Shown: one piece after another, positions 40,630-52,421 of the stretch
How positions within the stretch are numbered: the stretch's first letter is position 1
Layout: every line of letters begins with the position of its first letter
From: Symsagittifera roscoffensis
Taxonomy: Eukaryota; Xenacoelomorpha; Acoela; Convolutidae
Assembly: GCF_963678635.1 (NCBI RefSeq)
Contig: NC_087063.1
Location: 57,108,759 to 57,172,758, forward strand
DNA: 64,000 nt
Reading direction: 5' to 3'
Program-made: the position numbers and the translations under genes
Notes under the pieces: generated by a model
Told to the model about the DNA's origin: nothing
What the model saw: the letters and a program-made list of their open reading frames with translations, nothing else
The model's database searches: none

Positions 40630-41235
40630 AGTGTCCCAAGACCCCTGACCTGAGAGTAGTGTCCCAAGGCTAGTGTCCCAAGGCTAGTGTCCCAAGACCA
40701 CTGTCCCAAGGCTAGTGTCCCAAGACTACTGTCCCAAGGCTAGTGTCCCAAGACTACTGTCCCAAGGCTAGTGTCCCAAGGCTAGTGTCCCAAGACTACT
40801 GTCCCAAGGCTAGTGTCCCAAGGCTAGTGTCCCAAGACTACTGTCCCAAGGCTAGTGTCCCAAGACTACTGTCCCAAGACTACTATCCCAAGGCTAGTGT
40901 CCCAAGACTACTGTCCCAAGACCACTGTCCCAAGACCCTTGTCCCAAGACCCTGTCCCAAGACCACTGTCCCAAGACCCTTGTCCCAAGACCCTGTCCCA
41001 AGACCACTGTCCCAAGACCACTGTCCCAAGACCCTGTCCCAAGACCACTGTCCCAAGACCCTGTCCCAAGACCACTGTCCCAAGACCACTGTCCCAAGAC
41101 CACTGTCCCAAGACCCTGTCCCAAGACCACTGTCCCAAGACCACTGTCCCAAGACCACTGTCCCAAGACTGTATCAAGACTGTTCTGGTCCAACACTGTC
41201 CCAGGACTTCTTTGGCACTGTCCCAAGGCTGTTTG
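40630..41235. repeat. 14-bp minisatellite, consensus ACTGTCCCAAGACC
   Basis: About 38-40 tandem copies lie in the leader of element A, with 13-bp variants mixed in. The right part is mostly CACTGTCCCAAGAC and the left part alternates TAGTGTCCCAAGGC with TACTGTCCCAAGAC. Single decayed copies extend to about 40546 and 41235. Because some units are 13 bp, both strands show long but meaningless repeat peptides. Confidence 0.92.
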
Positions 41236-42686
41236 ACAAGTGTCTGAGCGGTGGGACTTCTCTCTTCTTCGTTATGGGGACTTCTTGATTCACTGTACCT
41301 TGTACCACCACTCAAGCTCTAGTAAAATTTCCCCAAAAACCCTTTCTTAAAAGCCAAATGCTTTTTTCTTATTTCTTTTTAGTTACCTCTATTTCAATGT
41401 TCCAAGCAACTTGAGACCAAATCCTGTGCGCAGGTATCTTGTGATCACCTGTTCGTAAAAAAACTAAACACAAATCCACCCCAAAATGCAACAAAAAATC
41501 CAATCCAGAAAAAGTAATAAAAACCGAAAAATGAGCCCACCTAAAATTCAAAGGTGACCAATGTCTACCTTTTGTCGAAAAAAAAAATGTCTGGTACCTA
41601 ATTGCCACGCGTTTCCTTCCCCCCTGCTAGCGATCTTATGGGGTATCACAAAAACTGTCTATGTCCGTTCCCCCCTACCGATCCGACCAGGGTACCTACC
41701 TTAACCTAATTCCAATTTTGGATATCCGTTTCCTATGACCAACGCGTGTAAATGACTAATGTAACTAAATCAACGATGTCGACCAATTAGTTACTCTAAT
41801 TTCTCCCCTTTTTACAATTTACAACCGCCAACCTCTAACTTAACCAGCCCCCCTTCTAACCTCCCCCCTTTTTAGCCCCCCTTCTTAAGCCTAAAATCAC
41901 CTTAAGCGCCGGATGCTAAACCTCTCAAGAGAAAACCGTAGACCTGTCTCCAGGCCTGCTCAAGTAAAAACGTTCCTCAAAACCGGGGGATTTCGCTTAT
42001 CCAATTTTACACTTATCTCCTATAATGTAATTTGGATTTTAACGATACCCGTTCTGCCCAACTTGCGAACTCGAGATTTGCCAAATCTTTCTTGGCTGCT
42101 TTCCCACTCGAATGGTCACCTGTTCCAGTCCAGTCTCCTAAGGGTTCCGCTCAAGTGTTCCTGAACCACTTTCCCACTCGGCTGGTCACCTCTTCCAGTC
42201 AAGTCTCCTTGTTGTCCAGCTAAGTTCCAAGCTATCTAAAAACCCTTGACAACGCCCCACACTCGGGCACTTTAGTGAGGTTACTGGGTTAAATTGCTAG
42301 GTTGATCGAAACGATCGAACTTGTAAAACAGTATGGGTATACTATTTAATTAATATAAAGGTTTGATCCAACTAATCTGGTGTCAAAGTCACTGTCTTTT
42401 TTCGTTTTATGGTTTTTGTTCCTTTTTCTATTCTTTTTTGGTTTTTGTTTTGCTTTTTGTCTTTTTGCTCGTGTTTTTGTCCCCCTAGTTGCCCCCTTTA
42501 CTCGGTTAGCTAAGCCTCGTTCGGAGAGCGTACCAGGAAGTTTTCTCGAGTTTTCTTAAAAAGCTATCACGGTACAACCGGAAGGTTTGCACGTTCCTGT
42601 CGAACCGCACCGCCGGTACTCTAGAATGGGCATTCAGCCCGAAGCTGTCTCAAGTGGGTTCGACTCCGTAGTCTTGATGTCGTAAA

Positions 42687-42701
42687 CACCCAGGAGCGCC
42701 A
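42687..42701 (-). promoter_or_regulatory. Primer-binding site of element A
   Basis: The minus strand reads TGGCGCTCCTGGGTG, 11 nt after the 5' LTR. It would be primed by a tRNA ending CACCCAGGAGCGCCA; tRNA-Asn is the best fit I can suggest. Confidence 0.75.
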
Positions 42702-42712
42702 TAAAAACACTA

Positions 42713-43616
42713 TGTAACATTCGTCTACTGCAGTCACACATGAGGCTTAAGAAAAATAGGCCCTATAACTATTGGCTCAAGAGTCAGGGACACTATCTCC
42801 TGTGTTTTTCCACCTCAAATCAGTCGGAGCCAATTCGGTTCGCTTGTGACACGAGACCACGACCCGTTACAGCTTAAAGGCTACTACTAAAATATCCCCC
42901 CCACTCTAGAATTAATAACGTCCCCATACTCAGGTCTCTAGATACCCAAAATACATGAACGCCGTTAAAAACCGGGTTGGAACAATCCGTTAAGTTACTT
43001 TTTATTAGACAGTGGAACTTTGATCCATTTCAGATGGATCAACCTAAAACTCGCCTCACCTCAACATAACACTATAAAACACACTCTAGAAATTTAAATT
43101 AGTACTCACATTGTAGCACGCTCAAGAATCAGGAAGTAAATAAGTCGGTGTGCAACTCAAGAATCAATTAAGTAACTAAAATGAGTTTAATGTTTGTCAG
43201 TTTTAATAACAAGAACAAGTTTGTACTCTAGAATGTCAGTTCTCGTGAACCATTGGGACACTCTAGCTGTCCACCTTTCCACCGAAGGTTCACTCTAGTC
43301 CAGTTTAGAATAATGCTCCAATCACAACAATCCAGTTCGTGGGAATGCGCTCGTCTCTGTTTTAGATGGGACAGCTCTACTCTCGATTATTATTGCTACT
43401 GAAATTGCGAATAGCAATTTCCCACTGATTTTTCTAGCAACTTTCCCGCGATTGTCACTCGATTGTTCTGACTTCTCTTTTCTGATTTTCAGTTATCGCG
43501 AGAAAATCGTGCATGACAGGTTCCATTCGAAATTTTGAAAAATTAAATTTCACTACAAAATTAAGTGTTCTTTGCTTCTCTCAAGGTCAAACTTCCAAAT
43601 ATGACCGACTGGCACA
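42713..43616 (-). repeat. 5' LTR of element A
   Basis: This is a 904-bp LTR that differs from the 3' LTR by about nine substitutions and one single-base indel. It begins TGTAACATTC and ends GGCACA on the plus strand. AATAAA on the minus strand is at 43001-43006 and the hairpin at 43020-43042. It is followed on the right by AATACAAATG, the continuation of element B. Confidence 0.93.
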
Positions 43617-46600
43617 AATACAAATGACATCACGGGCCCGTACACCACCGTGACGAACTCCCTCAGTCCATGGACTAGAGCCAGTGGATTGATCCGCATC
43701 ATCACGGCCAAATCTGTTAGCAAAGGCATGCCACAATACTGCTTGCATTCACTTACTCCCGTTGCCACCTTATCTTCTCCTGTGAAACTCCTATTATGCT
43801 GCAGGAGATATTGGAGCAAGAGGATCCTTCAATCCTTCATCTTCCTGAAAGAGGCGGTTTCCAACTGCGCGTTGATTGCACGACTCGCTCCCTGATCTTG
43901 TTCGGGGTAGCGTAATAGCACGAGCAAAACGCCCAGCCGACCATACGTCATTGCGATCAGTGTAAGCAGTCCATCCCACCTCAGGTCCGCTAACGCTTGG
44001 GTGAAGAGGTTTGCAGGTCCTTTCACAAAGTTCTCGTGAACAAACATCCTGTACAGTGCTAGTACCAGACCGATCGATAGTTTCCGGATGTCCTTAACAA
44101 AGCTCGCGATCAGATTCCGAGAGACCTTTGGATAACACGTCAACAGGAAGGATGTCGTCCATCCCATTCCCATTCTACACAGGATAGCGTCTGATCGCTG
44201 ATATTTCGCCTTCGTGGCCGAAATATCTACCTGGAAATTTTCCAATGACATCGTGTTCACTTATTGCATCAGTTGTAACATCATGCCCCCGGCTAACTCC
44301 CTCTCGTTTAACACATTTTTCAGATAAGCGGCCCATTTGGCACTTGAAAATGTTGTTGAAGTCCATCAACATCCAACCTCGCTCCGCTATTCTTCCAAAT
44401 AGCCTGTCGTCGCTAGCCAGCCCTCTCAGCTCCTTCTGCTTCACCCACTTCAGCACGGAGCAATCCAGAACCGAGACTAAAATGACATACAACACTGAGT
44501 TCCTGTACGCCTTCACTTGTACGTGCGGGAATACAAATGGCATCACGGGCCCCTACACCACCGTGACGAATGCCCTCAGTCCATGGACTAGAGCCAGCGG
44601 ATCGATCCGCATCATCACGGCCAGATCTGTTAGCGAGGGCATGCCACAATACTGCTTGGATTCACTTACTCCCGTTGCCACCTTATCTTCTCCTGTGAAA
44701 CTCCTATTATGCTGCAGGAGATATTGGAGCAAGAGGATCCTTCAATATTTCATCTTCCTGAAAGAGGCAGTTTCCAGCTGCGCGTTGATTGCACGACTTG
44801 CTCCCTGATCTTGTTCGGCGTAGCGTAATAGCACGAGCAAAATGCCCAGCCGACCATACGTCATTACGATCAATGTAAGCAGTCCATCCAACCTCAGGTC
44901 CGCTAACGCTTGGATGAAGAGGTTTGCAGGTCCTTTCACAAAGTTCTCGTGAGCAAACATCACGTAAAGTGCTAGTACCAGACCGATCGATAGTTTCCGG
45001 ATGTCCTTAACAAAGCTCGCGATCAGATTCCGAGAGACCTTTGGATAACACGTCAACAGGAAGGATGGCGTCCATCGCATTCCCATTCTACACAGGATAG
45101 CGTCTGATCGCTGATATTTCGCCTTCGTGGCCGAAATATCTACCTGGAAATTGTCCAATGACATCGTGTTCACATCTTGCATCAATTGTAACATCATGCC
45201 CCCGGCTAACTCCCTCTCGTTTAACAAATTTTTTAGATAAGCGGCCCATTCGGCACTTGAAAATATTGTTGAAGTCCATCAACATCCAACCTGGCTCCGC
45301 TATTCTTCCAAATAGCCTTTCGTCGCTAGCCAGCCCTCTCAGCTCCTTCTGCTCCACCCAATTCAGCACGGAGCAATCCAGAACCGAGACTAAGTTGACA
45401 TACAACACTGAGTTTTGTACGCCTTCACTTGTACGTGCGGGAATACAAATGACATCACGGGCCCTTACACCACCGTGACGAATGCCCTCAGTCCATGGAC
45501 TAGAGCCAGCGGATCGATCCGCATCATCACGGCCAGATCTGTTAGCGAGGGCATGCCACAATACTGCTTGCATTCACTTACTCGCGTTGCCACCTTATCT
45601 TCTCCTGTGAAACTCCTATTATGCTGCAGGAGATATTGGAGCAAGAGGATCCTTCAATCCTTCATCTTCCTGAAAGAGGCGGTTTCCAATTGCGCGTTGA
45701 TTGCACGACTTGCTCCCTGATCTTGTTCGGGGTAGCGTAATAGCACGAGCAAAATGCCCAGCCGACCATACGTCATTGCGATCAATGTAAGCAGTCCATC
45801 CAACCTCAGGTCCGCTAACGCTTGGGTGAAGAGGTTTGCAGGTCCTTTCACAAAGATCTCGTGAGCAAACATCACGTACAGTGCTAGTACCAGACCGATC
45901 GATAGTTTCCGGATGTCCTTAACAAAGCTCGCGATCAGATTCCGAGAGACCTTTGGATAACACGTCAACAGGAAGGATGGCGTCCATCCCATTCCCATTC
46001 TACACAGGATAGCGTCTGATCGCTGATATTTTGCCCTCGTGGCCAAAATATCTACCTGGAAATTGTCCAATGACATCGTGTTCACATCTTGCATCAATTG
46101 TAACATCATGCCCCCGGCTAACTCCCTCTCGTTTAACAAATTTTTCAGATAAGCGGTCCATTCGGCACTTGAAAATATTGTTGAAGTCCATCAACATCCA
46201 ACCTGGCTCCGATATTCTTCCAAATAGCCTTTCGTCGCTAGCCAGCCCTCTCAGCTCCTTCTGCTCCACCCAATTCAGCACGGAGCAATCCAGAACCGAG
46301 ACTAAGTTGACATACAACACTGAGTTTTGTACGCCTTCACTTGTACGTGCGGGAATACAAATGACATCACGGGACCTTACACCACCGTGACGAATGCCCT
46401 CAGTCCATGGACTAGAGCCAGCGGATCGATCCGCATCATCACGGCCAGATCTGTTAGCGAGGGCATGCCACAATACTGCTTGCATTCACTTACTCCCGTT
46501 GCCACCTTATCTTCTCCTGTGAAACTCCTATTATGCTGCAGGAGATATTGGAGCAAGAGGATCCTTCAATCCTTCATCTTCCTGAAAGAGGTGGTTTCCA

Positions 46601-48889
46601 ATTGCGCGTTGATTGCACGACTTGCTCCCTGATCTTGTTCGGGGTAGCGTAATAGCACGAGCAAAATGCCCAGCCGACCATACGTCATTGCGATCAATGT
46701 AAGCAGTCCATCCAACCTCAGGTCCGCTAACGCTTGGGTGAAGAGGTTTGCAGGTCCTTTCACAAAGATCTCGTGAGCAAACATCACGTACAGTGCTAGT
46801 ACCAGACCGATCGATAGTTTCCGGATGTCCTTAACAAAGCTCGCGATCAGATTCCGAGAGACCTTTGGATAACACGTCAACAGGAAGGATGGCGTCCATC
46901 CCATTCCCATTCTACACAGGATAGCGTCTGATCGCTGATATTTTGCCCTCGTGGCCGAAATATCTACCTGGAAATTGTCCAATGACATCGTGTTCACATC
47001 TTGCATCAATTGTAACATCATGCCCCCGGCTAACTCCCTCTCGTTTAACAAATTTTTCAGATAAGCGGCCCATTCGGCACTTGAAAATGTTGTTGAAGTC
47101 CATCAACATCCAACCTGGCTCCGCTATTCTTCCAAATAGCCTTTCGTCGCTAGCCAGCCCTCTCAGCTCCTTCTGCTCCACCCAATTCAGCACGGAGCAA
47201 TCCAGAACCGAGACTAAGTTGACATCCAATACTGAGTTTTGTACGCCTTCACTTGTACGCGCGGGAATACAAATGACATCACGGGCCCTTACACCACCGT
47301 GACGAATGCCCTCAGTCCATGGACTAGAGCCAGCGGATCGATCCGCATCATCACGGCCAGATCTGTTAGCGAGGGCATGCCACAATACTGCTTGCATTCA
47401 CTTACTCCCGTTGCCACCTTATCTTCTCCTGTGAAACTCCTATTATGCTGCAGGAGATATTGGAGCAAGAGGATCCTTCAATCCTTCATCTTCCTGAAAG
47501 AGGCGGTTTCCAATTGCGCGTTGATTGCACGACTTGCTCCCTGATCTTGTTCGGGGTAGCGTAATAGCACGAGCAAAATGCCCAGCCGACCATACGTCAT
47601 TGCGATCAATGTAAGCAGTCCATCCAACCTCAGGTCCGCTAACGCTTGGGTGAAGAGGTTTGCAGGTCCTTTCACAAAGTTCTCGTGAACAAACATCCTG
47701 TACAGTGCTAGTACCAGACCGATCGATAGTTTCCGGATGTCCTTAACAAAGCTCGCGATCAGATTCCGAGAGACCTTTGGATAACACGTCAACAGGAAGG
47801 ATGGCGTCCATCCCATTCCCATTCTACACAGGATAGCGTCTGATCGCTGATATTTTGCCCTCGTGGCCGAAATATCTACCTGGAAATTGTCCAATGACAT
47901 CGTGTTCACATCTTGCATCAATTGTAACATCATGCCCCCGGCTAACTCCCTCTCGTTTAACAAATTTTTCAGATAAGCGGCCCATTCGGCACTTGAAAAT
48001 GTTGTTGAAGTCCATCAACATCCAACCCGGCCCCGCTATTCTTCCAAATAGCCTTTCGTCGCTAGCCAGCCCTCTCAGCTCCTTCTGCTCCACCCACTTC
48101 AGCACGGAGCAATCCAGAACCGAGACTAAGTTGACATACAACACTGAGTTTTGTACGCCTTCACTTGTACGTGCGGGAACACAAATGACATCACGGGCCC
48201 TTACACCACCGTGACGAATGCCCTCACTCCATGGACTAGAGCCAACGGATGGATCCGCATCATCACGGCCAGATCTGTTAGCGAGGGCATGCCACAATAC
48301 TGCTTGCATTCACTTACTCCCGTTGCCACCTTATCTTCTCCTGTGAAACTCCTATTATGCTGCAGGAGATATTGGAGCAAGAGGATCCTTCAATCCTTTA
48401 TCTTCCTGAAAGAGGCGGTTTCCAACTGCGCGTTGATTGCACGACTCGCTCCCTGATCTTGTTCGGGGTAGCGTAATAGCACGAGCAAAATGCCCAGCCG
48501 ACCATACGTCATTGCGATCAGTGTAAGCAGTCCATCCAACCTCAGGTGCGCTAACGCTTGGGTGAAGAGGTTTACAGGTCCCTTCACAAAATTCTCGTGA
48601 CCAAACATCACGTACAGTGCTAGTACCAGACCGATCGATAGTTTCCGGATGTCCTTAACAAAGCTCGCGATCAGATTCCGAGAGGCCTTTGGATAACACG
48701 TCGACAGGAAGGATGGCGTCCATCCGACTCCCATTCCACCCAAGATAGCGTCTGATCGCTTATGTAGTGCCCTCGTGGCCAAACTATCTGCCTGAAAATT
48801 GTCCAATGACATCGTGTTCACATCTTGCATCAATTTTAACATCATGCCCCCGGCTAGCTCCCTCTCGTTTAACCAGTTTTTCAGATAAG
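43617..48889 (-). repeat. 912-bp tandem repeats inside the large late gene of element B
   Basis: There are five full units with breaks at about 44328, 45241, 46153, 47065, 47977 and 48889 (912-913 bp each). A sixth is cut by element A (43617-44328 joined to 20622-20826). Each break reads AGATAAGCG|GCCCATTCGG; the parental sequences share GCG there. Each unit carries the segment LNERELAGGMML to FKCRMG. All units share an in-frame TGA (after SFRKMKD). Four units also share a one-base loss (GAGTTTTGTACG for GAGTTCCTGTACG) that is absent in the unit at 44328-45241, so the damaged unit was the one amplified. Confidence 0.9.
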
Positions 48890-50959
48890 CGTGTATCTCT
48901 TTGATCACCGCCGGTGCAAGTTCAAACGCATCTTCTCCCAAGGTACACAGTCTTGGTGACAAGTATAACCATGAGTTGGTGTGTGGCTTCGTCCGCAAAG
49001 CCAACGCCACGAGGTCCTCTTCCGTCGGTGTCAATTTTTTTTCTGACTGTCCTCCCCTGCTCATTTTCCGCGTTTTCCATTTGCCTGAACCAGAGGTCAT
49101 CGGCCACCTGTTGTACCAACAGGTGATCATCATCTACCCCTGGCCTCAACTTCAGCAACCTGGTGAAGTTGGACAGCTCCAACCCCAGGACTTCGTCCAG
49201 TACCAACCGAGTTGTGCTGCAATCCTTGAGTCCCTGGATAGCATTGGAAATGTCAGCCCAGATGACAGGAAGCTAGCGGGGTGGATAGTAATTGTTAGGA
49301 TCCACCATCCTGTTCGGCGCAGATGTTATCACGTTGAATCGTCCCTCCGCTAAAGTCGTGACCATCGTGTACACAAACTGTAGGGGTTCTGGCAATGCGG
49401 CATATCCCGGTGATAAATCAAAGATGACCTTCACCACATTCTTGGTGAAGTGTCGCTGAACTGATGCCTCCACCTCGGTCATGGCTGAGAGCAGCGTCAT
49501 TATAGCTTCTCCTATGACTTCATTGCTCGGGATCGATCCATCAGTCAGACGGGACAACAACCCTCTACTCTGCAAGAGTGGTCATTCGAGCCGGCAATCA
49601 CAATCACCTGCGATTCTATACTGATCGTTCTTCCCCTTTTCTTATCGTCATGCCTGCTGATTGCCCCCAGTCTAACTTAGGCGCCGTCAAGAAAATCACA
49701 TCCGGCCAAAAGAGAGAACGGGGCGTGTAGAGATAGTCTGAACTGGCAACCATCAGATATCTAGCCTCTTTTATATCCAAAGGATCATAGGCAGCAAACA
49801 GGCTGTCACCCACTGGTGCTCTTAGTCCCCCGTATCTTCTATCGTCCCCTTCCACCGAGGTCGCTCGGGGATAGTCTCTCGAGTACTCACCAGGCGCCTG
49901 GCCGGGTGGCTTAGAGAACTGCCTATACAATTTGTGGTATTTGTTATTGGGATTAATCTCTGCCAGAAACTTGTCCTTCCGAGCAGGTGGCGTCAATTTC
50001 CTGGCTCTCCGACGGACGTCCGTAAGAGATCGGAAGTTTAAGGGCCCAAAGGTATTGTCCTGAGGCAATCCATCCAGGTCCACGAACCTGAGCGTCGTCG
50101 CGGAACTAAACTGCTCCTGTTCCGCCAACAGCCAGTCCACGCCCGGTATTCGATACAACCTCGTCACTGTGGGACCATCTCCACAGATCATCCTCCTAGC
50201 GTCCTCTCGACACGTCAATGTGTTCATATTCAAGTTCTCCGACATGTCTGTCTTATACTGTCCCCAACCGCTGGGGTCTGTCGGTTCCAAAGCAGCACGC
50301 TGCTTGGTTCAACTCCTTTCCGCCGGCACGGTGCTCGTCGATTGGCCTGTTGTCGAAGCAGGGGTTGCTGTATCGGGCGGGTGGTTATTCGTCCTAGACA
50401 CGGTCTGGGAGCTCGTCTGGCTCTGATCAACCGATCTTCCAAGTCGGCTCACCAATGGTTGTCTTCTAGGGGGAGGAGCAGTCGCCAACCTTTCTCTCAC
50501 ATCTGAGCTTGGAGCAACGGGATCAGCTGCACCCGTCTCCGTTGCCAGAGGCCCGAGGCGATTGACAAGTGATTCCGGCACGTTGCCCCTCACTCTACCT
50601 CCTCCAGTCGAACTGGTCCAAGCCAGTGAGCTGGTCGTCCTCAATTCTTGCTCCACTTTCCTTAACTTTGTCTGGAACACGTCATTCATCCAGCGTGTCC
50701 CTTGCTGGGTGTTGAAATGTATACCACCTCTGGTGAGCGCGAGATGATCAACCTTGCGCAACATGTTCTCAAGATCCATGAGTCGCAGCTCGCCGGGGTT
50801 ACTTCTCACCAGACCGCAGGTCATCTCGTTCCACCGGGTCACGTTGCCGTTCATGAAATCCGCCACCGGCGTGCCCACCTCCGGGTTCTGCGGTATCGTG
50901 CACAGCACCACGAGTCTGGGCCTGTATTTCTCCTTCGGTTCATTCAAAAGGCAGACCAA
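48390..50959 (-). pseudogene. Large late protein of element B, N-terminal two thirds (broken)
   Basis: Pieces 50959-50309, 50290-49616, 49575-49273 and 49133-48390 follow element A's protein in order. The first holds the end of an SGNH domain (LVVLCTIPQ, LMDLENML, GGIHFNTQQG). The catalytic Asp of DxxH is Gly here, so the enzyme is dead. Next come LRFVDLDGLPQDNTFGPLNFRSL, VASSDYLYTP and then FDLSPGYAALPEPLQFVYTM. The last piece (LYLSPRLCTLGEDAF, NERELAGGMML) runs into the tandem repeats. There are at least three frame changes. Confidence 0.8.
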
Positions 50960-50977
50960 AAGGGGCTCCCACTTGCC

Positions 50978-51697
50978 CTATGGGGTCACTGGGGCCCTCG
51001 AGACGTCATTGGTCCCGAGCATTATCACCAACGTGTCTAGGTAATCCTCGCCCTCGAAATCCATCATTTTGATGACCTGAGACATGGAAGCTTCTCCAAA
51101 AGATAGTACAGTAGTCTGACCATTGACAAAGATCTCGTTCAGATCCCTCACTAAACTATCTCCTATGACCAAGTGACGATTCCCTGGGGGAATTGTCTGG
51201 TTGCTTATGGCGGGGTTCCAGCCCATGCCGTTCAAGCAAGCTCGAGGATGCTCCGCGGCTACCTACGCGAATTGGTTGCGTACCGTTAGGTTCCTCCTGA
51301 TGTCAACTACACGAGACTTTTGAACCGTTCCGCCATGCGCAGTCCCCGTTGATGCCATGGTTCGAGGTGTTCGCTCCGAGCTACTTGGGGAACGATCAAG
51401 ACGTTGGGAAGGGACGATCCTACCCAGCGTCCGCCCAGTGGTCCTGTTGATCTCATTCATTGTTGTTCTGGCCACCTGATTGAATGACTCTTGACACTGG
51501 TCAGGCAGATACGTGTCTGAAGTATCCGTTATCGTATTTCTCGGGTTCGGAGCAGACTGTGATGTCACCTGAGGAGCCTCGGGCTCTCTCGGTGTGCACA
51601 GCTTCTGTGCCTTCGTCCTGGGACGTGTGTCCCTGGATGCCTCCGAGGAGTTCATCGTTGCCAGAACCTCCGGTGGCACATGGCTCACCCTCGTCAT
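50978..51697 (-). pseudogene. SGNH hydrolase segment of element B
   Basis: Frames 51697-51263 and 51235-50978 carry a serine/proline-rich stretch and then SGNH blocks I-III: LVIGDSLVRDL, LSFGEASM and MLGTNDVSR. They are separated by stops. This is homologous to the SGNH segment of element A and shows that the domain is an ancestral part of the family. Block V lies in the next piece and is mutated. Confidence 0.8.
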
Positions 51698-51731
51698 ATA
51701 CAGCGCACCCTCGCCATCTCATTAGTCGGTT

Positions 51732-51965
51732 TCAAACTCTCTCGGCAGTCCCGGACTCACCGAATGCCTGCATCAGCACTACTTCCGTGGGACGATTTCC
51801 TCGACCCTCTCGTCCTAATGCGTTGAGGAGCGCAACCACAAACACCGCCAATCCCGGGTCTTCTTGTGTAAAGTCACATTCAATCAGACGCTGGTATATC
51901 TCGTCCAGAGTCGCTCCTAGACTCGCTGTGAGGAAATCCATCAGATCGTTCGTGTCACCCCCCAT
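51732..51965 (-). pseudogene. First late protein segment of element B (short)
   Basis: This is a 77-codon frame starting with ATG. LDEIYQRLIECDFTQEDPGLAVFVVALLNAL and PTEVVLMQAF match the N-terminus of element A's first late protein (given here in part). The frame then ends, and the rest of the segment, where element A has its coiled coil, is read in other frames. It is probably a decayed N-terminus. Confidence 0.65.
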
Positions 51966-52421
51966 TTTTCTACAGTTTTATCTTTCGTCGTCGTGTTCCT
52001 TCTGATTTGTCAAATGCAATAAACAAGATTGGATCAACCAAGATCTAAAAAGCAAGTCACGACTTAAAACCATCATTTCATGCCGTCCCATTTCCAGGGT
52101 AAAACATCATTCACATCTTTTAAAAACGATCCATTGAAATTCTCCTTTGTTCTTGATTTAAAAACTAGCACCAAGGTGGATCGTCCACCTGTAATTTTAT
52201 CAAGATAGCACAAATGAGCGCTGTCACCTTCACTACCTGGAGTGTTCCAGGTCTTTTATGACACAAACATCACATAAAACATAACCTAACTAACATAAAA
52301 CATAAGCATTACTCATTCACTCTATTACATAAAAACACAATCTCTAGTAGCTAGCCTAAAACTTAATCCTAATGCCTATAAAGTAAACCTAATAAAAACC
52401 ACTTATCGCCAAATGCAACTC
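51966..52421 (-). other. Gap between pol and late genes of element B
   Basis: This holds 456 bp, AT-rich, without a gene. The minus strand has TTGCTTTTTAG followed by ATC at about 52055-52045, placed like the candidate splice acceptor in element A. Confidence 0.45.

Larger units (their letters stand above)
40278..42712 (-). other. Leader of element A
   Basis: This is 2.4 kb without a gene between the 5' LTR and the gag ATG. It contains the primer-binding site, a T/G-rich stretch (42390-42480), C-rich runs around 41620-41890 and the 14-bp minisatellite. Candidate 5' splice sites on the minus strand include GAGGTAACT (about 41386) and AAGGTAGGT (about 41697), which could pair with the acceptor at 31221. 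The open frames in the minisatellite (both strands) are repeat by-products. Confidence 0.7.
20827..43616 (-). mobile_element. Element A: giant Ty3/Gypsy-type LTR retroelement with a late-gene region (22.8 kb)
   Basis: A pair of direct LTRs bounds one element. The order read on the minus strand is 5' LTR, primer-binding site, leader with minisatellite, gag, protease, RT, RNase H, integrase, macro-like domain, a 486-bp gap, coiled-coil protein, SGNH hydrolase, large late protein, second late protein, 3' UTR, polypurine tract and 3' LTR. The two LTRs differ at about ten positions in ~905, so insertion is fairly recent. The flanks rejoin to give the undisturbed late gene of element B, with AAT on both sides. 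A few frameshifts and two in-frame stops interrupt the reading frames. Confidence 0.92.

Noticed and set aside
40630-41235. CRISPR-like array
   Set aside because: The units are 14 bp without unique spacers, inside an animal retroelement leader.
40743-41315. Long open frames on both strands with repeated SQDYCPK / GLGTVVLGQWSWD peptides
   Set aside because: They are translations of the 14-bp minisatellite, which lacks stops in several frames. They have no other support.
41320-42660. Host gene or exon between the minisatellite and the 5' LTR
   Set aside because: No open frame with a recognisable protein and no convincing exon. The sequence is continuous with the element leader.
43617-48889. 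Six separate genes from the repeated 161-codon frames
   Set aside because: They are overlapping pieces of one late gene, duplicated in tandem with shared stops.
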